A stretch of DNA of 64,000 nt from an uncultured Mediterranea sp. (GCF_902493215.1 NZ_CABUOL010000007.1:62001-126000), one strand, 5' to 3'. Counted from the stretch's first letter, positions 51,831-60,989 are shown. Notes: a model not told the origin generated them from the letters alone. Numbers and translations: made by a program.

Positions 51831-53156
51831 TTACAATGCGCCCGAAGCCCGTTGTAGTTCATAATAGGTATATATTACTTGGGTACGGGCTGTGGTCAGT
51901 TGCAGTTCGGCATTGAGGCGCAGGTTGTCGGCGTCGAGCAGGTCGGTGAGAATGGCCAGCTGGTTCATGTATCGGTTTCGCATGATGCGGTAATTTTCTT
52001 CAGCTTGTTTCACCGACAGCTTCAGGGCTTCCACCCGATCGCAGGCTTCCTGATGTTTGAGCAGGGCGCTCTGTATGTTCATACGGATATGCTGTTGCTT
52101 CTGTTCCTCGGCATTGCGGGTCAGTAGTACGTTCTGTCGGGCCTCTTTCAGCCGGTGTCGGTTGGAGTAGAGCGACGACAGCGAATAGGTGAAGGACAGT
52201 CCGATATTCCAGCTGTTGTTGTACATGTCGGCCAGCGTGCGTGATACGGGGCGTGCCAGTGTGTTCGATGCAGTGAGTGACAACTGGGGCAGTTGTCCAG
52301 CACGGGTAAGGCGTACATTGTTTTCAGCCAGTTCCGTCTGTTTACGTAACAGAAGTACTGAAGGGTCGGAAATCAGGGCACGGTCTACATAGTCGGTGTA
52401 GGATGCCGTTACATAGTCTTGTGTGAGCATCGTAGTGTCGGGCATCAGTAACAAGTGCTCGTCTAATCCCAGCAGGATGTCCAGCTGTTGCGACACAATG
52501 CGGATATTGTTTTCGGTTTCTGTTACGGCCAGCCTGTCCTCGGTCAGTTGCATTTCGCTGCGCAGTACGTCGTTGTTGGTGATGATGCCTTCCGACTTCA
52601 TGCGTCGGATGTCCTTCAGCCGGCGTTCCGATTCTTCGATATTGCGGTTCAATACCAGTCGCTGTTTGTAAAGACTGAACAGGTTGAGATATTGTGTCAG
52701 CAGGGTCATTTTGATGTCGGCCTCGTCTGCGGAGGTTTGCAGACGTGCCAGTTCCTGTTGCAAATCGGCCTGACGGATGGCATATCGGATTCTGCCCCCC
52801 TGATAAAGCGGTTGGCTGAAGTCGATGGCATAGTTCTGTTGCCAGTCGGGCGACTCAGGATGGGTAGGATTGCTCAGTCCCGTTTGCCAGACAATGGGTT
52901 GTCCCAGAAAGCCTCCACGTAGCCCTACGTTAATGTCAGGCAAGCGCGAGGTACGTGCGGTTCGGGTACGTTCGTCGGCCATCTGTTCTTTCAGGCGGTC
53001 GGCTGCCAGTTGTAGATGCTGTTGCGAGGCCTGGCTGAACAGTTGTTCTACGCTTAGGTACAGCGTATCGGTTTCCGCAGGTGTGGCATACAGGCCTGAA
53101 GAGTGGATGAGGCAGATAAAAAATATGATAATCAGGTTAATATGTCTCGATAGCAT
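51831..53156 (-). CDS. TolC-family outer-membrane channel
   Basis: A 441-residue outer-membrane efflux protein with signal peptide (about 1-25, ending GLYATPAE). Two OEP repeats of long helices and four strands are visible; NYAIDFSQPLYQGGRIRYAI and NIGLSFTYSLSSLYSNRHRL are the equivalent strand regions of each half. It forms the exit duct of the pump. Its first 20 bases overlap the end of the MarR gene, so translation is probably coupled. Confidence 0.93.
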   Translation of the reverse strand: MLSRHINLIIIFFICLIHSSGLYATPAETDTLYLSVEQLFSQASQQHLQLAADRLKEQMADERTRTARTSRLPDINVGLRGGFLGQPIVWQTGLSNPTHPESPDWQQNYAIDFSQPLYQGGRIRYAIRQADLQQELARLQTSADEADIKMTLLTQYLNLFSLYKQRLVLNRNIEESERRLKDIRRMKSEGIITNNDVLRSEMQLTEDRLAVTETENNIRIVSQQLDILLGLDEHLLLMPDTTMLTQDYVTASYTDYVDRALISDPSVLLLRKQTELAENNVRLTRAGQLPQLSLTASNTLARPVSRTLADMYNNSWNIGLSFTYSLSSLYSNRHRLKEARQNVLLTRNAEEQKQQHIRMNIQSALLKHQEACDRVEALKLSVKQAEENYRIMRNRYMNQLAILTDLLDADNLRLNAELQLTTARTQVIYTYYELQRASGAL

Positions 53157-53565
53157 GTTGCAGATCTTTTAGCAATTTTTCGGTTTGCAGGAGTTGTTCT
53201 TTCCCCAGTATATTTTCCAACCGCTCGTAATAAGCGGCCAGTGTGGGTGCAATCCATTGGTGGAAGGCTTCTCCTTCTTCGGTCAGATACACCAGTTTGT
53301 TACGTCGGTCATTCGGATCTTCGCGTCGGCATACATATCCTTTCCGTTCCAGATTTCCCATCAGGCTTGTCAGACAGGCCTTGTCTTTGGAAGTCCGTTC
53401 AGCCAGGGTTTGCTGGCTGATGCCCTGTTCGCTCCAAAGGCAGCTCATCACTTGGAGCATTTCGAAGGTTATACCGGCTCCGCTGTTTTTCAGCAGGCGT
53501 TGCATGGCTTGTCGTGAAGCCATTCGGGTACGTATCAGTTGCAGGATGCAGTCTCTTGATGTCAT
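53137..53565 (-). CDS. MarR-family transcriptional regulator
   Basis: A 142-residue winged-helix dimeric repressor. Helix-turn-helix and wing are seen in GISQQTLAERTSKDKACLTSLMGNLERKGYVCRREDPNDRRNKLVYLTEEG. The start MTSRDCILQL at 53565 is preferred over an upstream TTG. It is the first gene of the efflux operon, and a 26 bp palindrome overlaps its -33 box, so it very likely represses itself and the pump until it binds a ligand. Confidence 0.93.
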   Translation of the reverse strand: MTSRDCILQLIRTRMASRQAMQRLLKNSGAGITFEMLQVMSCLWSEQGISQQTLAERTSKDKACLTSLMGNLERKGYVCRREDPNDRRNKLVYLTEEGEAFHQWIAPTLAAYYERLENILGKEQLLQTEKLLKDLQHAIETY

Positions 53566-53589
53566 AAACTCGCTTGTTTTTTCGGGCTG

Positions 53590-53635
53590 CAAAGGTAATG
53601 TTTTTTTCTTAATTAGTCAAATGTTTGACTAATTA
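53590..53635 (-). promoter_or_regulatory. Efflux-operon promoter with overlapping MarR operator
   Basis: Minus-strand TACCTTTG (53590-53597) and TTTG (53618-53621) are 20 bases apart, the Bacteroidetes spacing. TAATTAGTCAAA (53610-53621) and TTTGACTAATTA (53624-53635) form a perfect 12 bp-arm palindrome with centre TG that covers the -33 box. Confidence 0.8.
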
Positions 53636-53744
53636 TCAGAATTTTGAGATGGAATTAATTCGGCTGTTCCTTTTTCTTTTTAGGTTGTAAGTCTTATCTT
53701 TGTACCATCTGCGTGCGAATGAAAATACAGTTATAACAATAATA

Positions 53745-54128
53745 ATGAAGAATATGGGTTGTCTGATGAATCTTTTGTGGTTGCTGTTTGGAGGAATTCT
53801 GACGGCAGTGGAATATGTGTTGGCCAGCTTGTTACTGATGCTGACTGTGGTTGGTATCCCTTTTGGTATGCAGACACTGAAACTGGCTTCATTGGCTTTA
53901 TGGCCTTTCGGTAAGGAAGTTCGCAGCGGTAGCCGTTCGGATGGTTGCTTGTATGTACTGATGAATGTCTTGTGGATTTTGCTTGGAGGAATTTGGATTT
54001 GTCTCTCTCATTTGCTTTTCGGAGCGTTTCTCTGTATTACCATTATCGGTATTCCCTTCGGTTTGCAGCACTTCAAGCTGGCTTCGGTAGCGTTGATGCC
54101 CTTTGGCAAGAATATAGTGGCTGCCTGA
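53745..54128 (+). CDS. YccF-family inner-membrane protein
   Basis: A 127-residue protein with two repeated YccF domains: GCLMNLLWLLFGGILTAVEY followed by TVVGIPFGMQTLKLASLALWPFGKEV, and MNVLWILLGGIWICLSHLL followed by TIIGIPFGLQHFKLASVALMPFGK. Four membrane helices are likely. Function unknown. The ATG at 53745 fits the family start; a TATCTTTG box lies at 53695-53702. It is divergent from the efflux operon, and its promoter lies about 60 bases from the MarR palindrome. Confidence 0.9.
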   Translation: MKNMGCLMNLLWLLFGGILTAVEYVLASLLLMLTVVGIPFGMQTLKLASLALWPFGKEVRSGSRSDGCLYVLMNVLWILLGGIWICLSHLLFGAFLCITIIGIPFGLQHFKLASVALMPFGKNIVAA

Positions 54129-54152
54129 AGGTTTATAAGGTGTTTGAAAAAC

Positions 54153-54192
54153 AAAAGAGAGTGCCTCTCTTGCGAGCATGCACTCTCTTTTT
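54153..54192 (+). terminator. Intrinsic terminator after the YccF gene
   Basis: AAAAGAGAGTGC (54153-54164) pairs with GCACTCTCTTTT (54180-54191). It may also end the small minus-strand gene at 54224. Confidence 0.85.
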
Positions 54193-54223
54193 CTCATATT
54201 GTTTAAAGGGGTTGTTTACTAAG

Positions 54224-54352
54224 TTAAGCTTGCTTTGCAAGCAGTTTCTGAAGTTTGCCGTTCAAGGTTTGGCACATTGTACCGTTTCCCATTGTCTGAT
54301 AACGTTTGATACGGTACTGCAACATCATAATTTCATTTACGTTTTTTTTCAT
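54224..54352 (-). CDS. Small basic protein, 42 aa
   Basis: An open frame from ATG at 54352 with a minus-strand TATCTTTG box at 54431-54438. The product begins MKKNVNEIMMLQYRIKRYQT and ends LQKLLAKQA; it is basic and helical, with no signal peptide. The good promoter box, the terminator on its 3' side and the lack of any other gene in this gap support it. No known family is recognised. Confidence 0.5.
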   Translation of the reverse strand: MKKNVNEIMMLQYRIKRYQTMGNGTMCQTLNGKLQKLLAKQA

Positions 54353-54578
54353 AATCGTCTTGGTTTTGTGCTTCCCGCGTTTCGGAAAGCGGTTGTACAT
54401 CTTTTCTTGTTTTCTCTCTTAATAACGCTGCAAAGATACGAATTGTTCTCGAAAAATATGTTCTATAACATAAAAATATTGTATTTCTTGCCTACTTTTA
54501 CCTCGAAACACCTCTTTTTGTCACTTGCATGTTACAAAAAGATGACTACCTTTGTACGGTAATCCTAGGGGGAATGAT

Positions 54579-55481
54579 ATGAAAGCTCTATTCAATAAAC
54601 TGGTAGTGTTGCTACGTAGTCCTTATCCCGAACTGAGGGCGCGATGGAAAACGGTAGTGATACCTTCACTGCTGGTATTCTTTATTCTTTATTTCCTTCA
54701 GCCTTTCGGTATTTCACGGATGGAAGGGAATAAATTTGTTGTGTTGGCGGGATATGCGGTGGTGTCATCGGTTATGCTGGCGGTATCGGTTTATGTGCTT
54801 CCGGCCTTGTTTCCTGCATGGTATCGGGAGGAACGGTGGACAGTGGGTAAGGAAATGCTCTCTACACTTTTGTTGTGCATGCTCATAACGTTGGGAAACT
54901 GGTGTTATACGGCAGGGGTATTCGGGATGGAGCTGAACTTGCGTTTGCTGGCCGTCTGTCTGTTCTGGATGGTGGTTATCGGGCCTTTCCCCATCGTGTT
55001 GTTCGTCATGTGGAACCGTAATCTGCAATTGCGGCATAACTTGCAGGAGGCTATCGGGATGAATGCCCGTCTGGCAGAAAGAATCTCTGCAGAAGTTCTG
55101 TCCGCATGTGAGGCGATGCGGGCAGGAGAAGAAATCCGTTTGGAGGGTGGAACGCGGGAATGCCTGACGATTGATGCCGGGCGCTTGCTCTATGCCGAGT
55201 CAGAGGGTAACTATGTACGGTTACACTACCTGACTTCGGAAGGAGGTCGGCCGGAGTCGAAGCTGCTTCGCCTCACACTGAAACAGACCGAAGAATCGTT
55301 TTCCAATTATGCCTATATAATAAGGTGTCACCGTGCCTATCTCGTCAATCTGCGACACGTGGCGAAAGTCACCGGCAATGCGCAGGGCTATCGGCTTCAT
55401 CTGGAAGGATGCGGGAAGGAAGTGCCCGTTTCGCGAAGCTATGCCGCAACGGTAAAAAGGCTTTTAGGGAAGAACAGTTAG
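54579..55481 (+). CDS. Membrane-bound LytTR-family transcriptional regulator
   Basis: A 300-residue protein with four membrane helices in its first half (about 25-45, 52-76, 88-110, 116-138), a short helical linker, and a C-terminal LytTR DNA-binding domain (about 185-298). The domain shows LLYAESEGNYVRLHYL, YIIRCHRAYLVNLRHV and EVPVSRSYAATVKRLL. There is no receiver domain, so it may sense a membrane signal directly. AGGGGG lies before the ATG at 54579, and TACCTTTG (54547-54554) is the -7 box. The next gene is a TonB-dependent receptor preceded by repeated LytTR-like sites. Confidence 0.9.
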   Translation: MKALFNKLVVLLRSPYPELRARWKTVVIPSLLVFFILYFLQPFGISRMEGNKFVVLAGYAVVSSVMLAVSVYVLPALFPAWYREERWTVGKEMLSTLLLCMLITLGNWCYTAGVFGMELNLRLLAVCLFWMVVIGPFPIVLFVMWNRNLQLRHNLQEAIGMNARLAERISAEVLSACEAMRAGEEIRLEGGTRECLTIDAGRLLYAESEGNYVRLHYLTSEGGRPESKLLRLTLKQTEESFSNYAYIIRCHRAYLVNLRHVAKVTGNAQGYRLHLEGCGKEVPVSRSYAATVKRLLGKNS

Positions 55482-55487
55482 GCTTTG

Positions 55488-55581
55488 CTGTTCGTCCCAA
55501 TTTCTTGCCGTTCATCCCACGGGGATGCGGTTGGTCACATATCCGGGTCGTCTGTCCCGGATATTTTTTTGCCTGTTCGTC
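55488..55581 (+). promoter_or_regulatory. Row of LytTR/AlgR-like boxes upstream of the TonB-dependent receptor
   Basis: Nine-base boxes CTGTTCGTC (55488), CCGTTCATC (55508), CGGTTGGTC (55528) and TCGTCTGTC (55548) are spaced by exactly 20 bases, and CTGTTCGTC recurs at 55573. They match 8, 8, 7, 6 and 8 of 9 positions of the AlgR LytTR-domain consensus CCGTTCGTC. They lie between the LytTR gene and the receptor it probably controls. Confidence 0.6.
55541..55570 (+). terminator. Intrinsic terminator after the LytTR gene
   Basis: ATCCGGG (55541-55547) pairs with CCCGGAT (55556-55562), followed by seven T. It separates the regulator transcript from the receptor gene and overlaps the fourth LytTR-like box. 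Confidence 0.75.
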
Positions 55582-55625
55582 TGTTCGTATTTTCGCTTCC
55601 GTCAAACGAAAGAAAAGCAGAAGTG

Positions 55626-57563
55626 ATGAAACGAATTTACCTTATTCTGATGACCTGTTGTATCTTCATGCCGGTAGTGGCTGGCGCGCAGACAACGGTA
55701 ACCGATACCATCTGCCTGACATTGGGCGAAAGATTGGTGACAGACAGTGTGCGGCTGGATGAAGTGCTGGTGAAACGCCGGCGTACACCGATGGCCAACA
55801 GCCGGTGGAGTGACCTGTCGCCTGTGGAGCTGGTCACGGTGGGTGGGGCGAACGGTGATCTTTATCGTGCGCTCCAGACCTTACCCGGCACCCAGATACA
55901 GGGTGAAACGGGCCGGTTGCTGGTGCGTGGAGGAGACGACAGCGAGACACAGACCTATATCGACGGTATGCATGTGCTGATGCCTTATACTTCGGTGGGT
56001 ATCGGCGCCTCGGCCCGCAGCCGTTATTCCACCTTTATGTTCAGTGGCATCAATTTGGCTTCGGGCGGAGCTCCGCTGGAGTATGGCGGCGCGCTCTCGG
56101 CTGTCCTGCCGTTGGAAACGAAGGATTACAGCACCATCGACAAATTGGGGCTGAATGCATCCGTCGTAGGTATGGGCGGAGGAGGTACGCGTACGTTCGG
56201 CAAAGGATCGGTTTCGGTGGACCTGAATTATCAGAACATGGCTTTGCACAACCTGATTTATCCCGGTCGGAAGGATTTCGGCAGTCCTTATCAGCTGATG
56301 TCGGGAGCCACACAGCTGCGTTTTACGCCCGACTCTTCGACCGTAGCGAAGTTTTATGCCCAATACGACCGTACTGACTTCTCGACGTACGAGGGTGGCG
56401 AACGGCGTCTTTTCGGTTTGGATGAAAACAATGTCTACCTGAACGCTACGTTGCGCCGTACTGCAGCCAACGGATGGGAGTGGTTCGTCGGAGGAGCCTG
56501 GTCGTACAACTACCGTACGGTAAAGAATGCTGCCGTGGACGGCGACACTTGGTTGCAGCGTCAGCAGGAATGGCATCTGAAGGCCAAACTGGGCAAACGC
56601 CTGTCTCCGCTTTTTCGTGTGGATGGAGGAGCAGAGGCCTTTATCCGCAACTATACCGTCCGCTATTGTATGGAAACCATTGGAAAGGCGGAGGGGCAGG
56701 TGTCTCCATCGCTGGGTGCCGCATTTCTGTCTGCTGCCAGTTTCCCGTTGGAACGACTCAAGGCCGAAGCATCCATGCGGGCCGAGTACCGGTGGCAGAG
56801 TGAGGATGCGGAAGTGTCGCCCCGCTTGGCGTTGAGCTGGTATCAGGGTGACGTAGTACTGACGGCGGTCGTAGGGCGGTACACCCAACTTGCGGCAGAC
56901 AGCTTGTTGATGAAACAGGACGAGCTGAAGCCGGCCGTGTGCTGGCAGTACAACGTTGGTGCTCAGTACAACCGTGACGGCCGTCTTGCCAAGGCAGAAG
57001 TTTATTACAAGAAATACAGCCGCCTGCCTTTGTGGGAAGCGACAAGTGCAGCCGGGATGAGGCTGACCTCCGGTGGTTATGGTTATAGTAAAGGTATAGA
57101 CCTGTTCTGGTCGGACCGAACAACGCTGAAGAACTTTGAATATCAGTTGGCTTATACCTATAATATACCCCGGCGCAAGATGGAATACGATTCCGAACTT
57201 ACCGTTCCCCAATACGCCACGCGTCACAACGCGTCTGTCGTTGTCAAGTGGGCATTTCCCCGCCTGCGTACCGTCTTGAGCCTGACCGACCGTTTCAGCA
57301 GCGGCCGTCCGTGGCACAACCCCGAGAGGCTCGGCCTGATGAACGATGAGGTGAAGCCCTACAACAGTCTTGACGTGGGGCTGACTTTCTTGCCTTCGAA
57401 GAAAGTTATCATCCACACCTCGGCCACTAACCTGTTGGGCCGCCGCAATGAATTCGGACGAGTGGCCGGCCGGCCTGTACTGGCTGCCTCGGACCGCTTC
57501 TTCTACATCGGTATTTTTGTTACGCTGGGGCGGCATGCCGCTTACGATGTGTCCAACTTCTGA
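55626..57563 (+). CDS. TonB-dependent receptor-like outer-membrane protein
   Basis: A 645-residue protein with signal peptide (MKRIYLILMTCCIFMPVVAGAQ). A plug domain covers about 45-180 (NGDLYRALQTLPGTQIQGETGRLLVRGGDDSETQ in part, then FSGINLASGGAPLEYGGALS). The rest is a beta-barrel ending in an aromatic residue (AYDVSNF). It lacks the carboxypeptidase-like domain and SusD partner of glycan transporters, so a small ligand such as a metal chelate or cofactor is more likely. The ATG at 55626 begins the signal peptide; upstream in-frame codons overlap the LytTR boxes. Confidence 0.85.
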   Translation: MKRIYLILMTCCIFMPVVAGAQTTVTDTICLTLGERLVTDSVRLDEVLVKRRRTPMANSRWSDLSPVELVTVGGANGDLYRALQTLPGTQIQGETGRLLVRGGDDSETQTYIDGMHVLMPYTSVGIGASARSRYSTFMFSGINLASGGAPLEYGGALSAVLPLETKDYSTIDKLGLNASVVGMGGGGTRTFGKGSVSVDLNYQNMALHNLIYPGRKDFGSPYQLMSGATQLRFTPDSSTVAKFYAQYDRTDFSTYEGGERRLFGLDENNVYLNATLRRTAANGWEWFVGGAWSYNYRTVKNAAVDGDTWLQRQQEWHLKAKLGKRLSPLFRVDGGAEAFIRNYTVRYCMETIGKAEGQVSPSLGAAFLSAASFPLERLKAEASMRAEYRWQSEDAEVSPRLALSWYQGDVVLTAVVGRYTQLAADSLLMKQDELKPAVCWQYNVGAQYNRDGRLAKAEVYYKKYSRLPLWEATSAAGMRLTSGGYGYSKGIDLFWSDRTTLKNFEYQLAYTYNIPRRKMEYDSELTVPQYATRHNASVVVKWAFPRLRTVLSLTDRFSSGRPWHNPERLGLMNDEVKPYNSLDVGLTFLPSKKVIIHTSATNLLGRRNEFGRVAGRPVLAASDRFFYIGIFVTLGRHAAYDVSNF

Positions 57564-57588
57564 TGGCTCGCATCGGTTGTCATCGGGA

Positions 57589-57654
57589 GTTTCATCGGTT
57601 GAAACTCATGGTTTCATTGCTTGAAACTTGTGGTTTCATTGCCTGAAACCGACC
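57589..57654. repeat. Palindromic array, 22 bp period
   Basis: GTTTCAnnnnnTGAAAC units begin at 57589, 57611 and 57633, exactly 22 bases apart; each contains the dyad GTTTCA...TGAAAC. It starts 25 bases after the receptor stop. Confidence 0.8.
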
Positions 57655-57738
57655 ATTACATTCCCGAATAATATCGAAATAAGGAAGGACTCCTCCTGTG
57701 AGATAGTTACTTATATGTTTAATCCGTAAAAGGAAAGA

Positions 57739-58158
57739 ATGATGAAAACTCTGAAGACTCTTGTATGCCTGTTTGTCTTCCAAGGCTGGGCACATGCGCT
57801 CGATGCGCAGACACTGACCATCCGCGTTTGCGGTATCCCAAAGCCGGAAGGAACTCTCTATGTAGCGTTCTATAATTCCGAATCCGGCTTCCTGAAGAAA
57901 CCTCTGACCGGCTTCCGTGTGGCTGTATCCGATACAGCAATAACCGTTCCTTGCCGTGGCCTTCCGGCAGGTGAATATGCTTTCTCGCTCTTTCAGGACA
58001 TAAACGGTAACGGGCGGCTGGACACGGCTTCCTTCGGTATCCCGACAGAGAAGTATGCTTTCAGCAACGATGCCGAGGGAGTGATGGGGCCTCCTGCTTA
58101 TGAGAAGTGTCGTTTTTGTTTTCGGAATGATACAACGATGGTCGTCCACATGCGTTGA
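57739..58158 (+). CDS. DUF2141-family secreted protein
   Basis: A 139-residue protein with a signal peptide (LKTLVCLFVFQGWAHALDAQ) and the DUF2141 beta-sandwich: GIPKPEGTLYVAFYNSESGF, AGEYAFSLFQDINGNGRLD, a DxNxNG calcium-site-like loop, and FGIPTEKYAFSNDAEGVMGP. Function unknown. An AGGAAAG ribosome site precedes it. It follows the TonB-dependent receptor by 175 bases. Confidence 0.9.
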   Translation: MMKTLKTLVCLFVFQGWAHALDAQTLTIRVCGIPKPEGTLYVAFYNSESGFLKKPLTGFRVAVSDTAITVPCRGLPAGEYAFSLFQDINGNGRLDTASFGIPTEKYAFSNDAEGVMGPPAYEKCRFCFRNDTTMVVHMR

Positions 58159-58279
58159 CGGCGGTGTCAGATGCCGGATGTATAAGCCTGCTTGTATCGA
58201 AAAGTGCCCATTGTCTGCTTTTCGGACTTGGTAGAATGGAAAACTTATTGTACATTTGTCCGTCAACAACTAATTGAAT

Positions 58280-60976
58280 ATGAAACATACCATCTGTCAT
58301 TTCCTTTGTTTGGGCTGTCTGATGGCTTTGCTTGCGTCGTGCAGCAGCCGCAATGCCCACTTCATCAGTGATTCAACGTATCGTGCCCGTGTGGAGCAGG
58401 ACTTCCAGCAGAAGCAGGCTATCATGCACAAGGGCAATCTGTTTGCCATCTTCGACACCGACCTGACGCTTTACGAGCGTGAGGCTCTGGAGTTTCTTTA
58501 TGCTTACATGCCTTTGGCCGACATTACAGATTATGCCGGTGGGTTTCACCTGATGAATGTACAGGCTGCCTGCCGCGCTGCCGAAGAAATGCCTTGGGGA
58601 CGGATGGTGCCCGAAGACCTGTTCCGTCATTTCGTTCTCCCTGTTCGGGTGAACAACGAACCGCTGGACAGTGCCCGTGTGGTGTTCTACGAAGAACTGA
58701 AGCCGCGTGTACAGAACCTCTCCATGCGTAACGCGGTTTTGGAGGTGAACCATTGGTGTCATGAAAAGGCTGTCTATCAGCCCAGCGATGCCCGTACCAG
58801 TTCGCCGCTGGCTACGGTCCGTACGGCATACGGACGTTGCGGCGAGGAATCGACCTTCCTGGTAGCGGCGCTGCGTTCAGTGGGTATTCCTGCACGTCAG
58901 GTCTATACGCCCCGTTGGGCGCATACCGACGACAACCATGCTTGGGTTGAGGCCTGGGCCGACGGCAAGTGGTACTTCCTCGGTGCCTGCGAACCCGAGC
59001 CGGTGCTCAACCTGGGATGGTTCAACGCGCCCGCCAGCCGTGGCATGCTGATGCACACCAAGGTGTTCGGCCGTTACGAAGGACCGGAAGAAGTGATGTC
59101 CGTTACCCCCAACTATACCGAAATCAACGTCATCGACAATTATGCTCCTACGGCTCAGGCTACCGTGACTGTGACCGATGAGGCCGGGAAGCCCGTCAGC
59201 GGAGCGCTGGTAGAGTTCAAGCTCTATAACTACGCCGAATTCTATACCGTGGCCCGCAAGCAGACCGATGCTTCGGGACAGACTTCGCTCACGGCCGGTA
59301 AGGGCGATATGCTGGTGTGGGCATCGAAAGACGGACGTTTCGGTTTCCAGAAACTCTCGTTTGGCAAGCAGGATACCCTGAGCGTAAAGCTCGACTGTCG
59401 TGATGGCGATCCTTTCGAGCTGGATTTGGATATCGTTCCGCCTGCTGAGTCGGCCAATCTGCCGGCCGTTACGCCTGAACAGCGTGCCGAGAACAACCGC
59501 CGTATGGCTGTAGAGGATTCTATCCGCAACGCCTATGTGGCTACGATGATGACGCCCGATGAAGCACAGGCCTGGGCAGCGTCGCAGAAAGGCCTGAGCG
59601 AAGCGGAACAACAGCGTGTGGCTGGCTATCTGGTTGCTTCGCGCGGCAATCATGCTGTCATCAAGGCACTTGTCACTTTTGCCTTGGAGCAAGGACAGGG
59701 TAGCCGGGCTGTAGAGTTGCTGGGAGCGGTGTCTGCCAAAGACTTGCGTGATGCCCGTTTCCCTATTCTGAAAGATCATTTGCTGAATACGGCTGCGGTT
59801 CTTTGTGAACGGAGCGTGGTATCGCTGTTGAATCCGCGTATTGCGACAGAAGAACTGACAGCCTATAAGTCATTCTTCCAGCAAGTCATTGACGGGCAGA
59901 CAGCAGAAGACTATCTGCATCATCCGCAGAAGCTGGTGGACTGGTGTCGTGAGAATATCGTCCTGAACGATACGTTGAATTCGCAGCGTATCCCCATGTC
60001 GCCCGAAGGTGTGTGGAATGCCCGTATGGCCGACACGTATTCGCGTGATATCTTCTTTGTGGCTGTAGCCCGCAGTCTGGGTATTCCTGCCTGGATTGAC
60101 GAAGTGACTGGTGCGGTATGCTATCTGGACTTGGCCAATCACCCTGAACTGAAGAACGGGAAACTTTATCATGTGGACTTCAATGAAGGTGGTGCACAGA
60201 CAGTGTCGCCTTCGGGTAGTCTGGTGGCAACGTTCCAACCTACAAAGTTTATCGAAAATCCCAAATACTACAGCCATTTCACCCTGTCGCGTTGCGAGAA
60301 CGGTGTACTTCGCCTGCAGAGCTACGACGAGAACGGTGCTTCATGGAACACCTTGCTGCGTACTCCCTTGCAGATGCCGGCCGGCTATTATGTCATGGTA
60401 AGCGGTACGCGTCTGGCCAGTGGCGGCGTGCTGGTGCACATGAGCGGCCTCAATGTCGAGGCTGGCAAGACGCTGACTACTGCCTTGAACATGCGCGAAA
60501 GCCAGAGCCAGATACAGGTGATAGGCAACTTCAATTCCGAATCCCTTTTTACACCCATCACTGACGGTGCAGTAGCCAATGATCCCATCAGCGTACTGAC
60601 GGCTTGTGGTCGCGGTTATTTTGTAGTCGGTGTACTGGGAGTAGGGCAGGAACCCACCAATCATGCTCTGAAGGATATCGCCAAGCTGAACAAGGATTTG
60701 GAAAAGTGGGGCCGCAAGATGGTACTGCTCTTCCCCGATGAAGAAAAGTATGCCAAGTTCCGTCCGCAGGATTTCCCCGGTCTGCCCTCTACGGTTGTTT
60801 ATGGCATCGACAGCCATGGCATTGCCTCTCAGATTATAAAGAACATGAAACTGAAGCATAAGGATATGCTGCCGGTGTTTGTAATAGCCGATACATTTAA
60901 CCGGGTAGTGTTTGTTTCTCAGGGTTATACCATCGGTTTGGGTGAACAATTGATGCAGACTGTGAAAGGTCTGTAA
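58280..60976 (+). CDS. Lipoprotein with transglutaminase-like domain (two copies, second lacking Cys)
   Basis: An 898-residue lipoprotein (CLGCLMALLASCSSRN). Residues about 120-250 form a transglutaminase-like domain with the nucleophile Cys in TAYGRCGEESTFL and the His in DDNHAWVEAWADGKWYFLG; the usual third-residue Asp site reads LGACEPEP. A CNA-B/Ig-like domain follows (about 285-380). Around 570-660 a second transglutaminase-like fold is visible (YSRDIFFVAVARSLGIPAWIDEV) without the Cys. The C-terminal part (about 760-895) is thioredoxin-like. The role is unknown; a surface protease or peptide-binding task is possible. TACATTTG (58251-58258) with CTTG 20 bases upstream is the promoter. 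Confidence 0.8.
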   Translation: MKHTICHFLCLGCLMALLASCSSRNAHFISDSTYRARVEQDFQQKQAIMHKGNLFAIFDTDLTLYEREALEFLYAYMPLADITDYAGGFHLMNVQAACRAAEEMPWGRMVPEDLFRHFVLPVRVNNEPLDSARVVFYEELKPRVQNLSMRNAVLEVNHWCHEKAVYQPSDARTSSPLATVRTAYGRCGEESTFLVAALRSVGIPARQVYTPRWAHTDDNHAWVEAWADGKWYFLGACEPEPVLNLGWFNAPASRGMLMHTKVFGRYEGPEEVMSVTPNYTEINVIDNYAPTAQATVTVTDEAGKPVSGALVEFKLYNYAEFYTVARKQTDASGQTSLTAGKGDMLVWASKDGRFGFQKLSFGKQDTLSVKLDCRDGDPFELDLDIVPPAESANLPAVTPEQRAENNRRMAVEDSIRNAYVATMMTPDEAQAWAASQKGLSEAEQQRVAGYLVASRGNHAVIKALVTFALEQGQGSRAVELLGAVSAKDLRDARFPILKDHLLNTAAVLCERSVVSLLNPRIATEELTAYKSFFQQVIDGQTAEDYLHHPQKLVDWCRENIVLNDTLNSQRIPMSPEGVWNARMADTYSRDIFFVAVARSLGIPAWIDEVTGAVCYLDLANHPELKNGKLYHVDFNEGGAQTVSPSGSLVATFQPTKFIENPKYYSHFTLSRCENGVLRLQSYDENGASWNTLLRTPLQMPAGYYVMVSGTRLASGGVLVHMSGLNVEAGKTLTTALNMRESQSQIQVIGNFNSESLFTPITDGAVANDPISVLTACGRGYFVVGVLGVGQEPTNHALKDIAKLNKDLEKWGRKMVLLFPDEEKYAKFRPQDFPGLPSTVVYGIDSHGIASQIIKNMKLKHKDMLPVFVIADTFNRVVFVSQGYTIGLGEQLMQTVKGL

Positions 60977-60989
60977 TCGCTCCCCCTGA

